Shown here piece by piece: positions 41,091-49,978 of a stretch of 64,000 nt of DNA. Location: the NCBI GenBank assembly GCA_016788565.1, contig JAEUSP010000052.1, positions 1-64,000 of the forward strand. The letters run 5' to 3'. Position 1 is the first letter of the stretch; each line of letters starts with the position of its first letter. Below the pieces are notes generated by a model that worked only from the letters and a program-made list of their open reading frames with translations, did no database searches and had not been told where the DNA came from. The translations under genes were made by a program, and so were the position numbers. This DNA is from Chlorobiota bacterium. Its GTDB lineage: Bacteria > Bacteroidota > Ignavibacteria > OLB7.

Positions 41091-41849
41091 TCACCCGCCA
41101 TGCCGGGCCAACCAGCAAACCGCCTGCCGGAACAGTTGGGCGTATCCTTCCCATTCCACAAACTCTGTCGGGCACCAATGCGGGCCAATATCGCTGGTCC
41201 ACGCCAGCGTTCTGCCGCGGCCATACTCACCCACCACTAACAGCGGGTCATCACCAACCGAAGCCAGAACCGTTGCGTTATCCCGTGGCGTTACTTTGTT
41301 GTAGCCCAGCAAGTACGGCCACTCCCCTTCGATACCGGAAAGGATTGGGTGATCGGGGTGATGCACTGTAATGGCCGAGCCTTCCGGGTCTTCGGCTCTG
41401 TCATCATGCAGCGCAATCGTAACCGGCAAGGCTTCCTCCACCGGGGTTCCGCCGTAGCGTGCGCCAGCATGAAGCCCAGCAAAGCTGTAGTAGCCGCCAA
41501 TCATCGCCAATCCCCCGCCGGCAGCGGTGAACTCACGCAATACTTTCAGGCGGTTTGGCGTGCGTTTTCCATGCAGCCACGTGTCGGGGTGGAGCAGTAG
41601 TGTGTTGCTGCCAATATCGCTCAGCATCACAGCATCGTACTGCTGCAACTGCTGCAAGGTCATCGGGAAGTTGGCGGGGGCATCGTGGCCAGGAAGATAA
41701 TCGGCGGTGATTCCGGCATCACGCAGTGCTTTCAGCAGATCGCCGGCACCGCTATGGTAGGTGACGGTGCTGAACTGATCCCATCCTTTGTAGTGGGTGG
41801 CGTTGGTAATCCAGCTTTCACCGACAAGTAATAAGCGTGGTGTGGACAT
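41091..41849 (-). CDS. Glutamine-amidotransferase-like protein (DUF1355 group)
   Basis: 252 residues with a class I amidotransferase-like flavodoxin fold: LLLVGESWITNATHYKGW, DAVMLSDIGSNTLLLHP and FTAAGGGLAMIGGYYSFAG, where the nucleophile Cys of true amidotransferases is replaced (GGYYS), so amide transfer is unlikely. Family members of this group come from uronate and sugar-use clusters; role unknown. ATG 41849 begins the conserved N-terminus. A 17-bp hairpin lies just upstream. Confidence 0.75.
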   Translation of the reverse strand: MSTPRLLLVGESWITNATHYKGWDQFSTVTYHSGAGDLLKALRDAGITADYLPGHDAPANFPMTLQQLQQYDAVMLSDIGSNTLLLHPDTWLHGKRTPNRLKVLREFTAAGGGLAMIGGYYSFAGLHAGARYGGTPVEEALPVTIALHDDRAEDPEGSAITVHHPDHPILSGIEGEWPYLLGYNKVTPRDNATVLASVGDDPLLVVGEYGRGRTLAWTSDIGPHWCPTEFVEWEGYAQLFRQAVCWLARHGG

Positions 41850-41912
41850 GGTGTTGTGTGTGTGTTGGTTGTTGTTGCCGCTGGCTGAAAAATACCGGAG
41901 AAAGGAGAGAAC

Positions 41913-41951
41913 AACAGCGGGTTGCACCAGATTTTGGTGCAACCCGCTGTT
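41913..41951 (-). terminator. Terminator of the NYN gene, 17-bp perfect stem
   Basis: AACAGCGGGTTGCACCA (41913-41929) and TGGTGCAACCCGCTGTT (41935-41951) form a perfect stem over 5 bases. It follows the stop of the NYN gene (minus strand); the T run after it is weak. Confidence 0.75.
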
Positions 41952-41982
41952 CTGTTTTCGGTTGGGGGGAACGGTTGCTGTT

Positions 41983-43065
41983 TTATTCCTCGGTCATTTC
42001 TGTTGCTTCAGCGTCAACCTCTTCTTCCACCATATCATGGTCAATTTCTTCGATGTCGAACATCTCATCCTGCGGCTCCATTTCACCGCTGTTCTCTTCG
42101 TAGAAACCACGGATATTCGGATGGTTGCGGTTGATCAGAATGATAGAGTAATCGTGCGGTTCGCCATGCCGTTTCTCGATGCGGATTGCCCCGGCATCTT
42201 CCAACGTGTTCAGCATTGCCTTGCGTTCAAAATCATGAAGCTGTGGCAGCGCGTCGGAAAGTTTGCGAAGGAATGGGCTGATCCAGACTTCGGCATGGTG
42301 GCCGTAGTTTTTCAGCAGCACATCCACGCAGGTCTGTTCCTCATCGGTGGCCAGCTCGGTTGCGTCGGTGAAGCTGCCGGTCATCCCCTCGCTTACTTGC
42401 AGGCCGTTATCCCACCACTCACGTTCGGCACCGGGGACTTCGGTCCCGTGGCGTTGTTTGGAGCGTGGAGTATGGCGTGAAGCGGCTGCGGCCGCGGCGG
42501 CTTGTTCCATCTGGCGTTGGGCGTTCGGGTCGCCAGCAACGGCAAGGTCAATGAAGTGCGAGGCTCCAATGAACTGAAGCATATCTGGCGAGATACAGGC
42601 GCGGAAGGTCGCCAGCATCACCGTGCGCCCCTGGCGCTTGATATGCTGCACCAACGGGATGTAGTCCCGGTCGGCGCACACAATCACCAGCGTGGAAATA
42701 TCGGCGCGGGTGTACAGAAGCTCCAGCGCGTCAATGCTCAGTTGAAGATCGGCTGAGTCGTTCAACCCCGATGCCGCCACGTTGCGTGTCTCCACCCCCA
42801 TTTCGTACAGGGTGCTTTGGATGCCGTTGCGTAGCTCCTCGAAATCGGCATAGGCTTTTAACGTGATGGCGTTGTGGTTCAGTTTGCGGTCAAGCTGACG
42901 CTCGACCCCACGGATAATGTCGCCGATTGAATCAGGAACAAGGGAGGTCTCGTTCTGGCTGTTTTTCAAGTAGGCGAACAGGTTTCCGTAATCAACAAGG
43001 ATTGCTGCGGTTGCACGTGCGGCAGCGGCAGTGGCTGTGCGTGCGGCTGTGTTGTTGTTCATCAC
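41983..43065 (-). CDS. NYN/LabA-like PIN-fold nuclease domain protein
   Basis: 360 residues. Residues about 20-180 are a NYN domain with the acidic active-site set: ILVDYGNLFAYL (D), LNDSADLQLSIDAL (D,D) and VIVCADRDYIPLVQHIKRQG (D,D). After a linker comes a LabA-like or OST-HTH-like helical module (EEQTCVDVLLKNYGHHAEVWISPFLRKL) and an acidic C-terminus (EMFDIEEIDHDMVEEEVDAEATEM). NYN proteins are predicted RNases in RNA turnover. The N-terminus is Ala/Thr-rich and low complexity. Confidence 0.83.
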   Translation of the reverse strand: MMNNNTAARTATAAAARATAAILVDYGNLFAYLKNSQNETSLVPDSIGDIIRGVERQLDRKLNHNAITLKAYADFEELRNGIQSTLYEMGVETRNVAASGLNDSADLQLSIDALELLYTRADISTLVIVCADRDYIPLVQHIKRQGRTVMLATFRACISPDMLQFIGASHFIDLAVAGDPNAQRQMEQAAAAAAASRHTPRSKQRHGTEVPGAEREWWDNGLQVSEGMTGSFTDATELATDEEQTCVDVLLKNYGHHAEVWISPFLRKLSDALPQLHDFERKAMLNTLEDAGAIRIEKRHGEPHDYSIILINRNHPNIRGFYEENSGEMEPQDEMFDIEEIDHDMVEEEVDAEATEMTEE

Positions 43066-43299
43066 AGGCGGAAGAATAGATTGATGAAGAATACCGCAAG
43101 CACAACTAAAGCCTGCGGTAGTGTGTTGTCATAGTGACAATCGTCGGGAGCTTTCGGTTACAGGTTTTTTGGGGCGCAACGGGCTTGCTGACGGGTGAAC
43201 CAGATGCGGGCGCAAAATAGTTCCCACCCATGCTTGTGGGGATTGAGAGGAAGGTTATTTATGAAATTTTACAAGCCGTTCGGCTTCCTGCTGGCGGGG

Positions 43300-45219
43300 T
43301 CACAACATCCGCCGCAGCCGTGCCACGGGGATGTTCAACTGTTCGCGGTATTTGGCAACGGTTCGCCGGGCAATGTTGTAGCCAGCGTCGTGCATCCGGT
43401 GGCTGATTTCATCATCCGATAATGGAGTTTTTTTGTCCTCTTCCTCAATCATCTCCTTAATTTTTGCCTTCACAATTTTGTTGGCAACCTCCTCCCCGCT
43501 GGCGGTGTGAAGTTTCTCCGAGAAGAAGTATTTCAGCTCGAAAGTCCCGTAGTCGGTTTGCACGTATTTCCCATTCACCACGCGGCATACGGTGGAGATG
43601 TCCATCCCGATCCGTTCGGCAACGTCGCGGTAGATCATCGGTTTTAGTTGGTCGGGGCCGTACAGGAAGAACTCATGTTGCAAGTCCACAATCGCCCGCA
43701 CCACCCGCATCATGGTTTGCCGCCGCTGCTGGATAGAAGCAATAAACCACTTGGCCGCCTCCATTTTTTCCCGCAGAAATTTTTGCGCGGTGCGTTCGGC
43801 GCTGCTCCGTTTTTTGCCGCGCCGCATCAAATCCTGGTAACTGCTGCTGATCCGCAGTGCCGGGATATTCCGGTCGTTCGGGGTGATGACGATATCCTCA
43901 CCCTCCCGCTCAACAACAAAATCTGGAGTGATGTAGTTGGTTTCGGTGATCGTAAAGGAGCCTTCCCCGGGCTTCGGATTCAGCGACCGAATCGCCTCCA
44001 ACGCACGTTTCAGCTCTTCTTCGCTGCAACCGTGGCGTGCGCAGATTTTCTCGAAATGCTTGTGGGTGAACTCATTGAATGAGTCGCGCAGAATTGCGTA
44101 GGCAAGCGCGGGGCTGGGGGCATTGCTGTGCAGTTGCGGCTCCAGCTGAATCATCAAACACTCGCGAAGATTCCGCGCCCCCACTCCTAACGGGTCAAGC
44201 CGTTGGATACGGTGCAGCACTACTTCGGCTTCTTCGTAGGTGAACGCCGGCACGTTCGGAAGCGGAGCCAAGATCACCCCGGCAGAAGCGGCTTCTTCAG
44301 CAGAGGGCAACTGCCGCGCCGAGGTGGGAGCCGGTTGCGGTGGCGATGGCTGGGCCGAAGTCCCCATCTCCAAAATCTTCGCTAATTCCTCAATGGACAT
44401 CCGCGACATCTCCTCCAGCGAAATGGAGTCCACGCCACGGCGCGCTTCTGGTATCTCTTGCAGCTCCTCTTCTTCATCTTCTATTGCATCATCGGCAAGG
44501 CTGTTGGGCTGATAGAGTTCTTCATCAAGGTCGTCGTCGTCGTGATGCTCCAACTGTTCTTGCAGCCGCGCTTGGCGGATTTGCGCTGCAATCCGTTCGC
44601 GCCCAAAAGGTTGGTCGCTGGCTGGGGCTTGGTAGCTGTCAAAACGTCCATCGCCGATTGCGGTGTTCTCCACATACACCGTTTGGCTGGTCATGGCGAT
44701 GAACTTGTTCAGGTCATCCACCACCTCATCCAGGTCGCGCCGCAAATATCCGTCGTCGTCAATGTTCCCGATAATTTCCTCGGCCAACACCAAGTCGTTA
44801 TCGCTGATGGTTTGCATCCGCAGTTGCGCCAACAGTTGCTGGGCGAAGGTCTCGTAGGCGCGTTGTGGTTGTTCTTCGTAGTCGTCCCCTTCCTGCCCGG
44901 CAAATGTTGGTGCTTTGTAGCCTTCGTAGTCGTCGGTGATGTTGTAGTCAAGCTCGTCATCTGCCGACCGGCTGTCGCCTTCAAAGTCGTAATCATCATC
45001 ATCGTCGCTGGAACGTTCACGCTGTGCAAGGTCCTGCTCCGGCGTAAGGTCTAAATCTTGCTCGAAGATGGCGGCTTCTTCCAGCAAGGGGTTGGCTTCC
45101 AGTTCTTGCTTAATGGCTTGTTCCAACGCTGCGGTTGGCAACTGAAGCATCTTCAGATACTGGACTTGCTGCGGCGTGACCCGTTGCTGCTGTGTTAGTA
45201 TTGGGGAGAGCGTAATCAT
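43300..45219 (-). CDS. rpoN: RNA polymerase sigma-54 factor with large acidic insertion
   Basis: 639 residues against about 480 in E. coli. Region I is LSPILTQQQRVTPQQVQYLKMLQLP; the core-binding part starts at QQLLAQLRMQTISDNDLVLAEEIIGNIDDDGYLRRDLDEVVDDL (about 127-170) and resumes at EEAEVVLHRIQRLDPLGVGARNLRECL (329-356). The roughly 150 residues between, normally a short loop, are acidic and low complexity (HHDDDDLDEEL, EDEEEELQE, PSPPQPAPTS). The HTH and the RpoN box ARRTVAKYREQL (near 616) end it. It recruits polymerase to -24/-12 promoters; no enhancer-binding activator is encoded in the window. Confidence 0.93.
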   Translation of the reverse strand: MITLSPILTQQQRVTPQQVQYLKMLQLPTAALEQAIKQELEANPLLEEAAIFEQDLDLTPEQDLAQRERSSDDDDDYDFEGDSRSADDELDYNITDDYEGYKAPTFAGQEGDDYEEQPQRAYETFAQQLLAQLRMQTISDNDLVLAEEIIGNIDDDGYLRRDLDEVVDDLNKFIAMTSQTVYVENTAIGDGRFDSYQAPASDQPFGRERIAAQIRQARLQEQLEHHDDDDLDEELYQPNSLADDAIEDEEEELQEIPEARRGVDSISLEEMSRMSIEELAKILEMGTSAQPSPPQPAPTSARQLPSAEEAASAGVILAPLPNVPAFTYEEAEVVLHRIQRLDPLGVGARNLRECLMIQLEPQLHSNAPSPALAYAILRDSFNEFTHKHFEKICARHGCSEEELKRALEAIRSLNPKPGEGSFTITETNYITPDFVVEREGEDIVITPNDRNIPALRISSSYQDLMRRGKKRSSAERTAQKFLREKMEAAKWFIASIQQRRQTMMRVVRAIVDLQHEFFLYGPDQLKPMIYRDVAERIGMDISTVCRVVNGKYVQTDYGTFELKYFFSEKLHTASGEEVANKIVKAKIKEMIEEEDKKTPLSDDEISHRMHDAGYNIARRTVAKYREQLNIPVARLRRML

Positions 45220-45396
45220 CTACTCAGAAGAACATCAAAAAAATGTCAGGTTGATTCTCATCAGGTTGTTCGTTGCGCATCAGTTCGGCAGCGTGCGATG
45301 GCAGTGTAAAGCTCTGGTAAGACTGTGGCCAAATATACACACAAGGGGCCGACAGTTACTCACTTCCTTCGCTGGGTATTCCTTGCTTGCTGGCTC

Positions 45397-45972
45397 TCAC
45401 TCCCCTTTCTTTTTTTGGGTTGCCAAATGCTCGGCAAGCTGGGCGTAAAACTCTGGACCGAAAGCGCGGGTTAGGGCATCTTCCAGAAACCGATAGAGTG
45501 GGACACCTTGTTTCCGGCCAAGCAGAAGCGCGGGGCGGCACTCGCTAATTTTCTCATAACGGAGGTAGGTGGCACCGAACAGTTCTTCCACGCGGATTGG
45601 GAACAGGTGGCAACTGATTGGCTTGCGGAAACTGGTTTCACCGTTGAAGTAGGCCCGTTCGATGGCGCACTTGGCGATCCCTTCTTCACGATAGACGAAC
45701 ACGCAATCGCGTTCATCAAGGCAGGTGGTGGCGTAATCCCCCGGCTCCCCTTCCACCGCACCAAATGTTGCAATGGCAATTGCGTGTTCGGGCGGAAGGT
45801 AGGGAAGCGCGGCCGCAACCGATTGCTCGATTAGCTCAACCTCGCTATCCAGCACCGGCGCGCCCCGCCCGCCGGGCATGGTGCAACACGCGCCACGGCA
45901 CGCTTTCAGGTCGCAACTGAACTGGACACTGCCGATAGCATTATCGGCAACAGCATTGATGATTGTGAACAT
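45397..45972 (-). CDS. DUF3109-family cysteine-rich protein
   Basis: 191 residues. Cysteines: CDLKACRGACC near the start, CLDERDC, CAIER, SCHLFPI and SECRPALLL; this spacing is shared by DUF3109 proteins and suggests metal or Fe-S binding. Function unknown. ATG 45972 stands 6 bases after a TAATTTTG box (45986-45979), so this gene is probably also transcribed without a leader; a TTG three codons upstream would lie inside the box and is unlikely. Confidence 0.85.
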   Translation of the reverse strand: MFTIINAVADNAIGSVQFSCDLKACRGACCTMPGGRGAPVLDSEVELIEQSVAAALPYLPPEHAIAIATFGAVEGEPGDYATTCLDERDCVFVYREEGIAKCAIERAYFNGETSFRKPISCHLFPIRVEELFGATYLRYEKISECRPALLLGRKQGVPLYRFLEDALTRAFGPEFYAQLAEHLATQKKKGE

Positions 45973-45978
45973 GGGCAG

Positions 45979-45986
45979 CAAAATTA
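45979..45986 (-). promoter_or_regulatory. -7 box before the DUF3109 gene
   Basis: Minus-strand TAATTTTG, six bases before the ATG; matches TAnnTTTG. Confidence 0.55.
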
Positions 45987-46197
45987 CACGGCGAATCGGA
46001 AGTTGTAGAGGGACATAATGTTACTTGCAACAGAGGGGGATAATTGGCCAGATTCGCCTTCGGCTTGTGAGGCAATATACAAGCCACGCAACGGCTGGCA
46101 AGTGTACAGAATAGGAGTGGCGACAGGGCTTGTTCCCACGCCATTCGCGTACTCCGCTCCACTTAGTGCCGTTGCCTTCCCCCATCCATTACAACCT

Positions 46198-47019
46198 ATG
46201 CTTGAAAATATCGCGCAAATAACTACTGAGCTACTGGACGGACGCGACATTGCTGAACAAGTACTTGCCGTTTCGGAAGAACGGGAGTTTGCAGAAGTAG
46301 TCCCCGAATATCTACGCTCCGGCTATCGCTTGCTGATGGCTGGCGATGCGAACGCAGCCATTGCGTTGTGGCAGGAAATCTACCACCGCTATCCATCGGC
46401 AGAAATCTGCGGCCATATCTCCCGCGCCCACTGCTACCAGATGTTCTTCCAAAACCACTATCGCACCCCTGCCGACCGCACCCCTCACATTCGTGAAATG
46501 CGAAGCTGGGCCGAGCGGGCACTGACGCTGAACCCCAATTCCTCCATTGGCCATGCGATGCTCTCGTTTGCCATTGGCCAGGAAGCGCTGATCGTCAGTT
46601 CGCAACGGAAAATTCTTGCTGAAGCCTCGGAAATCCGCCACCATGCCGAACAAGCGGTGCTGATTGACAACAACTGGGTGGGGCATTTTGCGCTTGGCAT
46701 TTGGCACCGCGAGCTAGCCGGGATTAACCCTGCGCTGCGGGCAATCGCACGGTTTTTTGTGCAGAAACTTCCCCGCGCCAGTTATGCGAAATCTATCGAG
46801 CATTTCCAGCAGGTGCTGAAGCAGTATCCAGAGAACAATTTCATCTATGCCGAAATGGCATACACGTACGAGCGGATGGGGGATATGCGGCAAGCCTGCG
46901 CCATGTACAAGCGCTGCATCACCATGCCGCTGTTTAAGCACCCCGTTGCCGAACAGATGACCCGTATCGCTGTGGAGCGAATGGGGAAGAAATGCCGCAA
47001 GGCAACGGCAGCTTCCTAA
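46198..47019 (+). CDS. TPR-like protein (RMD-type helical repeats)
   Basis: About 273 residues from ATG 46198. Helical repeats: GDANAAIALWQEIYHRYPSA, RSWAERALTLNPNSSIGHAML, VGHFALGIWHRELAGINPALRAIARFF and FIYAEMAYTYERMGDMRQACAMYKRCI. This pattern resembles proteins related to eukaryotic RMD1-type TPR proteins that are common in Bacteroidota. An open frame extends upstream to 46018 but its residues have no repeat pattern, so the later ATG is preferred. Partner unknown. Confidence 0.72.
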   Translation: MLENIAQITTELLDGRDIAEQVLAVSEEREFAEVVPEYLRSGYRLLMAGDANAAIALWQEIYHRYPSAEICGHISRAHCYQMFFQNHYRTPADRTPHIREMRSWAERALTLNPNSSIGHAMLSFAIGQEALIVSSQRKILAEASEIRHHAEQAVLIDNNWVGHFALGIWHRELAGINPALRAIARFFVQKLPRASYAKSIEHFQQVLKQYPENNFIYAEMAYTYERMGDMRQACAMYKRCITMPLFKHPVAEQMTRIAVERMGKKCRKATAAS

Positions 47020-47154
47020 CATCACGGCATCACACTTTGCCAGCAATCGTTCCCGGCGCGAAGGCTTCATCAGCTTCCGCGCCGGATCTGTTTTTTCTGC
47101 CGCCGCAATCGCCACAGTAATCATTGCAGCAATCACCAACCACAATTCTCGGCA

Positions 47155-47162
47155 TATCTTTG
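47155..47162 (+). promoter_or_regulatory. -7 box before the TauE-family gene
   Basis: TATCTTTG at 47155-47162, about 34 bases before ATG 47197. A -33 TTG at the ideal distance is not evident. Confidence 0.5.
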
Positions 47163-47196
47163 CGGCCAACACAATCACTTTGGATGCAGCCACAGT

Positions 47197-48033
47197 ATGA
47201 ACTTTCAGTACGCCGAAATCGCGCTTGCAGCGTTCATTGCCGGGACAATAGATACCGTTGTCGGATTTGGCGGGGGGCTGCTGCTGCTTCCCATTTTGGT
47301 GCTGGTTGTGGGGACGTTCGACGCGGTGATGCTGACGGCACTGATACCGCTGGGGTGGAACATCCCCCGCATCGTGCTGCTGCGCGACTGGATTGATTGG
47401 GAGAAAACCTTGTGGTTTGCGGCTGGCATCCTTCCGGGCGCGCTGCTTGGCGGCCAGTTGCTTGGCCAGATAGATCACTCGGCGGTGCGGATTGGAATTG
47501 GATGCGTGATGATCCTGTTTGGCGGCTACTACATCCTGCGGCTGTATGTGGATTTGCCCGGCGAACGGATTCCCGGGCTGTGGGTTCTGGCGGTTGTTGG
47601 GCTTCTGACCGGCGGGGTTAGCGCATGGCTTGGCGCGGGGAATGGGCCGTTGCAAACGTGGGCGCTGGATGCTTCCGGGCTGAATGCCCACCAAGCCGCC
47701 GCCACCAACGGCGCGTTGGGGGGAATCACCGCCGCCGCACGCTGCCTGGCCTACGGGCTTGCCGGCGAACTTCACGCTGGGCTGATCCCCACCGCAGCCG
47801 CCGGAATTGCTGGGGCCGTGGCCGGCGCGCTGATTGGCGTGCGCTACGCCCGCCGTGCAAAAGATTCCACGCTGGAGTTGGTGGTGGGGCTTGCAATTGT
47901 TCTGGCTGGGGTTCGGATGTTTTTCAGTTTTGGCGGGGCATCGTCACACACGTCACCTCACCCTCCGGTTCCGGTGGCAGCCGTTTGGCAGATTGAGCAT
48001 ATCTCACAAGAAAAATTCCAGAACGGGGATTAA
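47197..48033 (+). CDS. TauE/SafE-family anion exporter-like permease
   Basis: 278 residues, about eight membrane helices in two similar halves. First half: FIAGTIDTVVGFGGGLLLLPILVLV; second half: VVGLLTGGVSAWLGAGNGPLQTWAL, the paired GFGGG/GxGG motifs of the family that moves sulphite, taurine-derived or other organic anions. Its last 4 bases overlap the end of the convergent Schlafen gene, so the 3' ends are interlocked. Substrate unknown. Confidence 0.85.
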   Translation: MNFQYAEIALAAFIAGTIDTVVGFGGGLLLLPILVLVVGTFDAVMLTALIPLGWNIPRIVLLRDWIDWEKTLWFAAGILPGALLGGQLLGQIDHSAVRIGIGCVMILFGGYYILRLYVDLPGERIPGLWVLAVVGLLTGGVSAWLGAGNGPLQTWALDASGLNAHQAAATNGALGGITAAARCLAYGLAGELHAGLIPTAAAGIAGAVAGALIGVRYARRAKDSTLELVVGLAIVLAGVRMFFSFGGASSHTSPHPPVPVAAVWQIEHISQEKFQNGD

Positions 48034-48692
48034 CTGAGCGTGTAGTAATCCTCACTCTGGTTAGTGAACAACCGGATTAGCCCGGCACGCACCAGCCGCA
48101 CAAGGCTTCGCGAGGCACGGCGTTCGGAGATGTTCACCAGCTTGCGGTACTGTTGCAGGGTGATCCGCCCGTGCCGGCCCAGATATTGAAATAACGCCTG
48201 CTCAATATCCCCAATTTGCAGCCGGAGCGGCGGGGAATCGGGGCCGCTGGCGGCAAGCACTCGGGCAACCTCACGGCTGGCCGCCACGCTTCGCTCCCCC
48301 TGGCGGATATACACGCCAACCTCGAAGCCAATCTGCCGAAGGTCCTTCTTCTGCATATTTTCTAACAGCCGATGCGGCTTTACGGGGCTTTCGGGGATGC
48401 GGAGCACAATGACATCGCACAGCTCCACCTGCACGATATCAACGTCGTACTCAATCGGCGGGTCGCTGTAGAACTCAGCGGCTGTGGTGATAAGGTCAAT
48501 CTCGGATTTCTCGCTCTCCACCCCCACAATCGTGCCGTCGTCATCAACGCCGACGATCAGATACCCCCCGCGTGTATTGGCAAGCGCGATCATCTCGCGG
48601 GCGATTTTCTCAAAACCTGAGAATTTCCGCTTGAACTCGACGGTATCCGACTCGCCAAGCTCGATAAGCGAACGAAGTTTCTTGGGACTCAT
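48030..48692 (-). CDS. Schlafen AlbA_2-domain protein
   Basis: 220 residues. ESDTVEFKRKF (about 13-23), IALANTRGGYLIVGVDDDGTIVG and the following helix and strand are the AlbA_2 (Schlafen core) domain, which binds nucleic acid in known relatives. A C-terminal winged-helix segment (QALFQYLGRHGRITLQQYRKL...ERRASRSLVRLVRAGLI) follows, so it is likely a DNA-binding regulator. Convergent with the TauE gene, with 4 bases of overlap. Confidence 0.82.
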   Translation of the reverse strand: MSPKKLRSLIELGESDTVEFKRKFSGFEKIAREMIALANTRGGYLIVGVDDDGTIVGVESEKSEIDLITTAAEFYSDPPIEYDVDIVQVELCDVIVLRIPESPVKPHRLLENMQKKDLRQIGFEVGVYIRQGERSVAASREVARVLAASGPDSPPLRLQIGDIEQALFQYLGRHGRITLQQYRKLVNISERRASRSLVRLVRAGLIRLFTNQSEDYYTLS

Positions 48693-49000
48693 GTGGTGTC
48701 AACAAAATGCCGATGGCCATGCTGCGCGTGCTGGCCCCGCGTTGGCTGATGCTCCCCGGGTCAAAATGGGGTTTGGGCTGTGGGCTTTGGCGGCCAACAG
48801 GTTCGGTGAAAATACAAACTTCCGATTGCCGTCACAGCGGGGAAGTTGTGGCAACAACACGCTGGCAAGCAATCAACCCGATTGCCCCAGAAGAGCAAAC
48901 ACCTTGTTGCTAACCTTTGGAGTAACGTCCCCGAACCAACCGCCTGTAAGCCCAACTACTCACAGTGCCCAGGCGATTTCTACCGACTTCCTTTTCCTGA
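48693..49000. other. Gap before the PASTA gene, no repeat copy recognised
   Basis: It lies between divergent genes. I see no gene, no family A-D repeat and no perfect TAnnTTTG box. Confidence 0.5.
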
Positions 49001-49978
49001 ATGATGCCGTTGAACCAGAACGATACTGAACCCAAAACCTATCCCTGGCGAATCCCCCCCCAGGCCGACGAGCCAGCCCCCCAGCCTGGCACGCCAGCCC
49101 CCGAAGAAGAGAACGACCGAATCCCCTGGCGCAAACTGCTGAAGTATTTGCTGATTGGCCTTGTGGGGATGTTCCTGCTGTTGGTGCTGTTCGATAAAAT
49201 TATCATGCCGTGGTATGTGAAGCTGGGGGATGTGGAGACTGTCCCGAACGTCGTTGGGCTTCCGTTCGATTCAGCTAAAGTGAAGTTGGAGGAACGGGGG
49301 TTTGAGGTCCGCAAAGGAGAATCACGCAATGATGACAAATACCCCGCCGGAGCGGTTGCCCAGCAACTCCCCTACGGCGGCGCGGAAACCAAGCATGGCC
49401 GCCGGGTCTATCTCACCATAAGTTTGGGGACCGAGATGATCGCCATGCCGAACATGGTGGGGATGCAAGTTCGCGAAGCGCGAATCACCCTGATGCGGGC
49501 CGGGTTGGACATTGGCGAGATCACCTACGAGTACAACGACACGGTTATCCGTGATCTAATTTTTTCGCAAAGCATCCCCCCGCAAGTTGGCGCACGCCCT
49601 GGGTCGCTGATTAACGTTGTTGTCAGCCGTGGCCCAACAACCCGCTACACGCTGATGCCCAGCCTTGTCTCGTTAGATGTTGAGCAAGCCCGCACCCGTT
49701 TGGAAAACGCTGGGTTGGTGTTGGGGGTGGTTCGCTACAAGGAGGATGGCGGGTGGGCACCGAACATTGTGTTGGAGCAATCGGTTGCCCCCTACGCCAA
49801 AGTGGCCGAACGCGCCGCCATTGATGTTGTGGTTGCCGCCGCCCCCGGAAGCATGGGCCCAACCCCACAAGGGGATGAAGCCAGCCAACCCGATGAGCCG
49901 ACCGTGAAGAACGTTGATGAAGGTGAGAAAAAGCCGACAAACGAAAAGAAGCCAGCTACCGAGAAGAAAAAAAACTGA
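49001..49978 (+). CDS. Membrane-anchored PASTA-domain protein
   Basis: 325 residues. A Pro/Gln-rich cytoplasmic N-terminus (about 1-47), one membrane helix (KYLLIGLVGMFLLLVLF) and three PASTA modules (VPNVVGLPFDSAKVKLEERG, MPNMVGMQVREARITLMRAG, MPSLVSLDVEQARTRLENAG), then an acidic/Lys tail. PASTA domains bind peptidoglycan or muropeptides in kinases and penicillin-binding proteins; here no kinase or transpeptidase is attached, so it is a possible cell-wall sensor or anchor, as in other Bacteroidota. Its last 23 bases overlap the convergent gluQ end. Confidence 0.85.
   Translation: MMPLNQNDTEPKTYPWRIPPQADEPAPQPGTPAPEEENDRIPWRKLLKYLLIGLVGMFLLLVLFDKIIMPWYVKLGDVETVPNVVGLPFDSAKVKLEERGFEVRKGESRNDDKYPAGAVAQQLPYGGAETKHGRRVYLTISLGTEMIAMPNMVGMQVREARITLMRAGLDIGEITYEYNDTVIRDLIFSQSIPPQVGARPGSLINVVVSRGPTTRYTLMPSLVSLDVEQARTRLENAGLVLGVVRYKEDGGWAPNIVLEQSVAPYAKVAERAAIDVVVAAAPGSMGPTPQGDEASQPDEPTVKNVDEGEKKPTNEKKPATEKKKN

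Noticed and set aside
46018-46197. Longer N-terminus of the TPR protein
   Set aside because: The added residues have no helical repeat pattern, and ATG 46198 starts the repeat-like chain; the earlier start is less likely.
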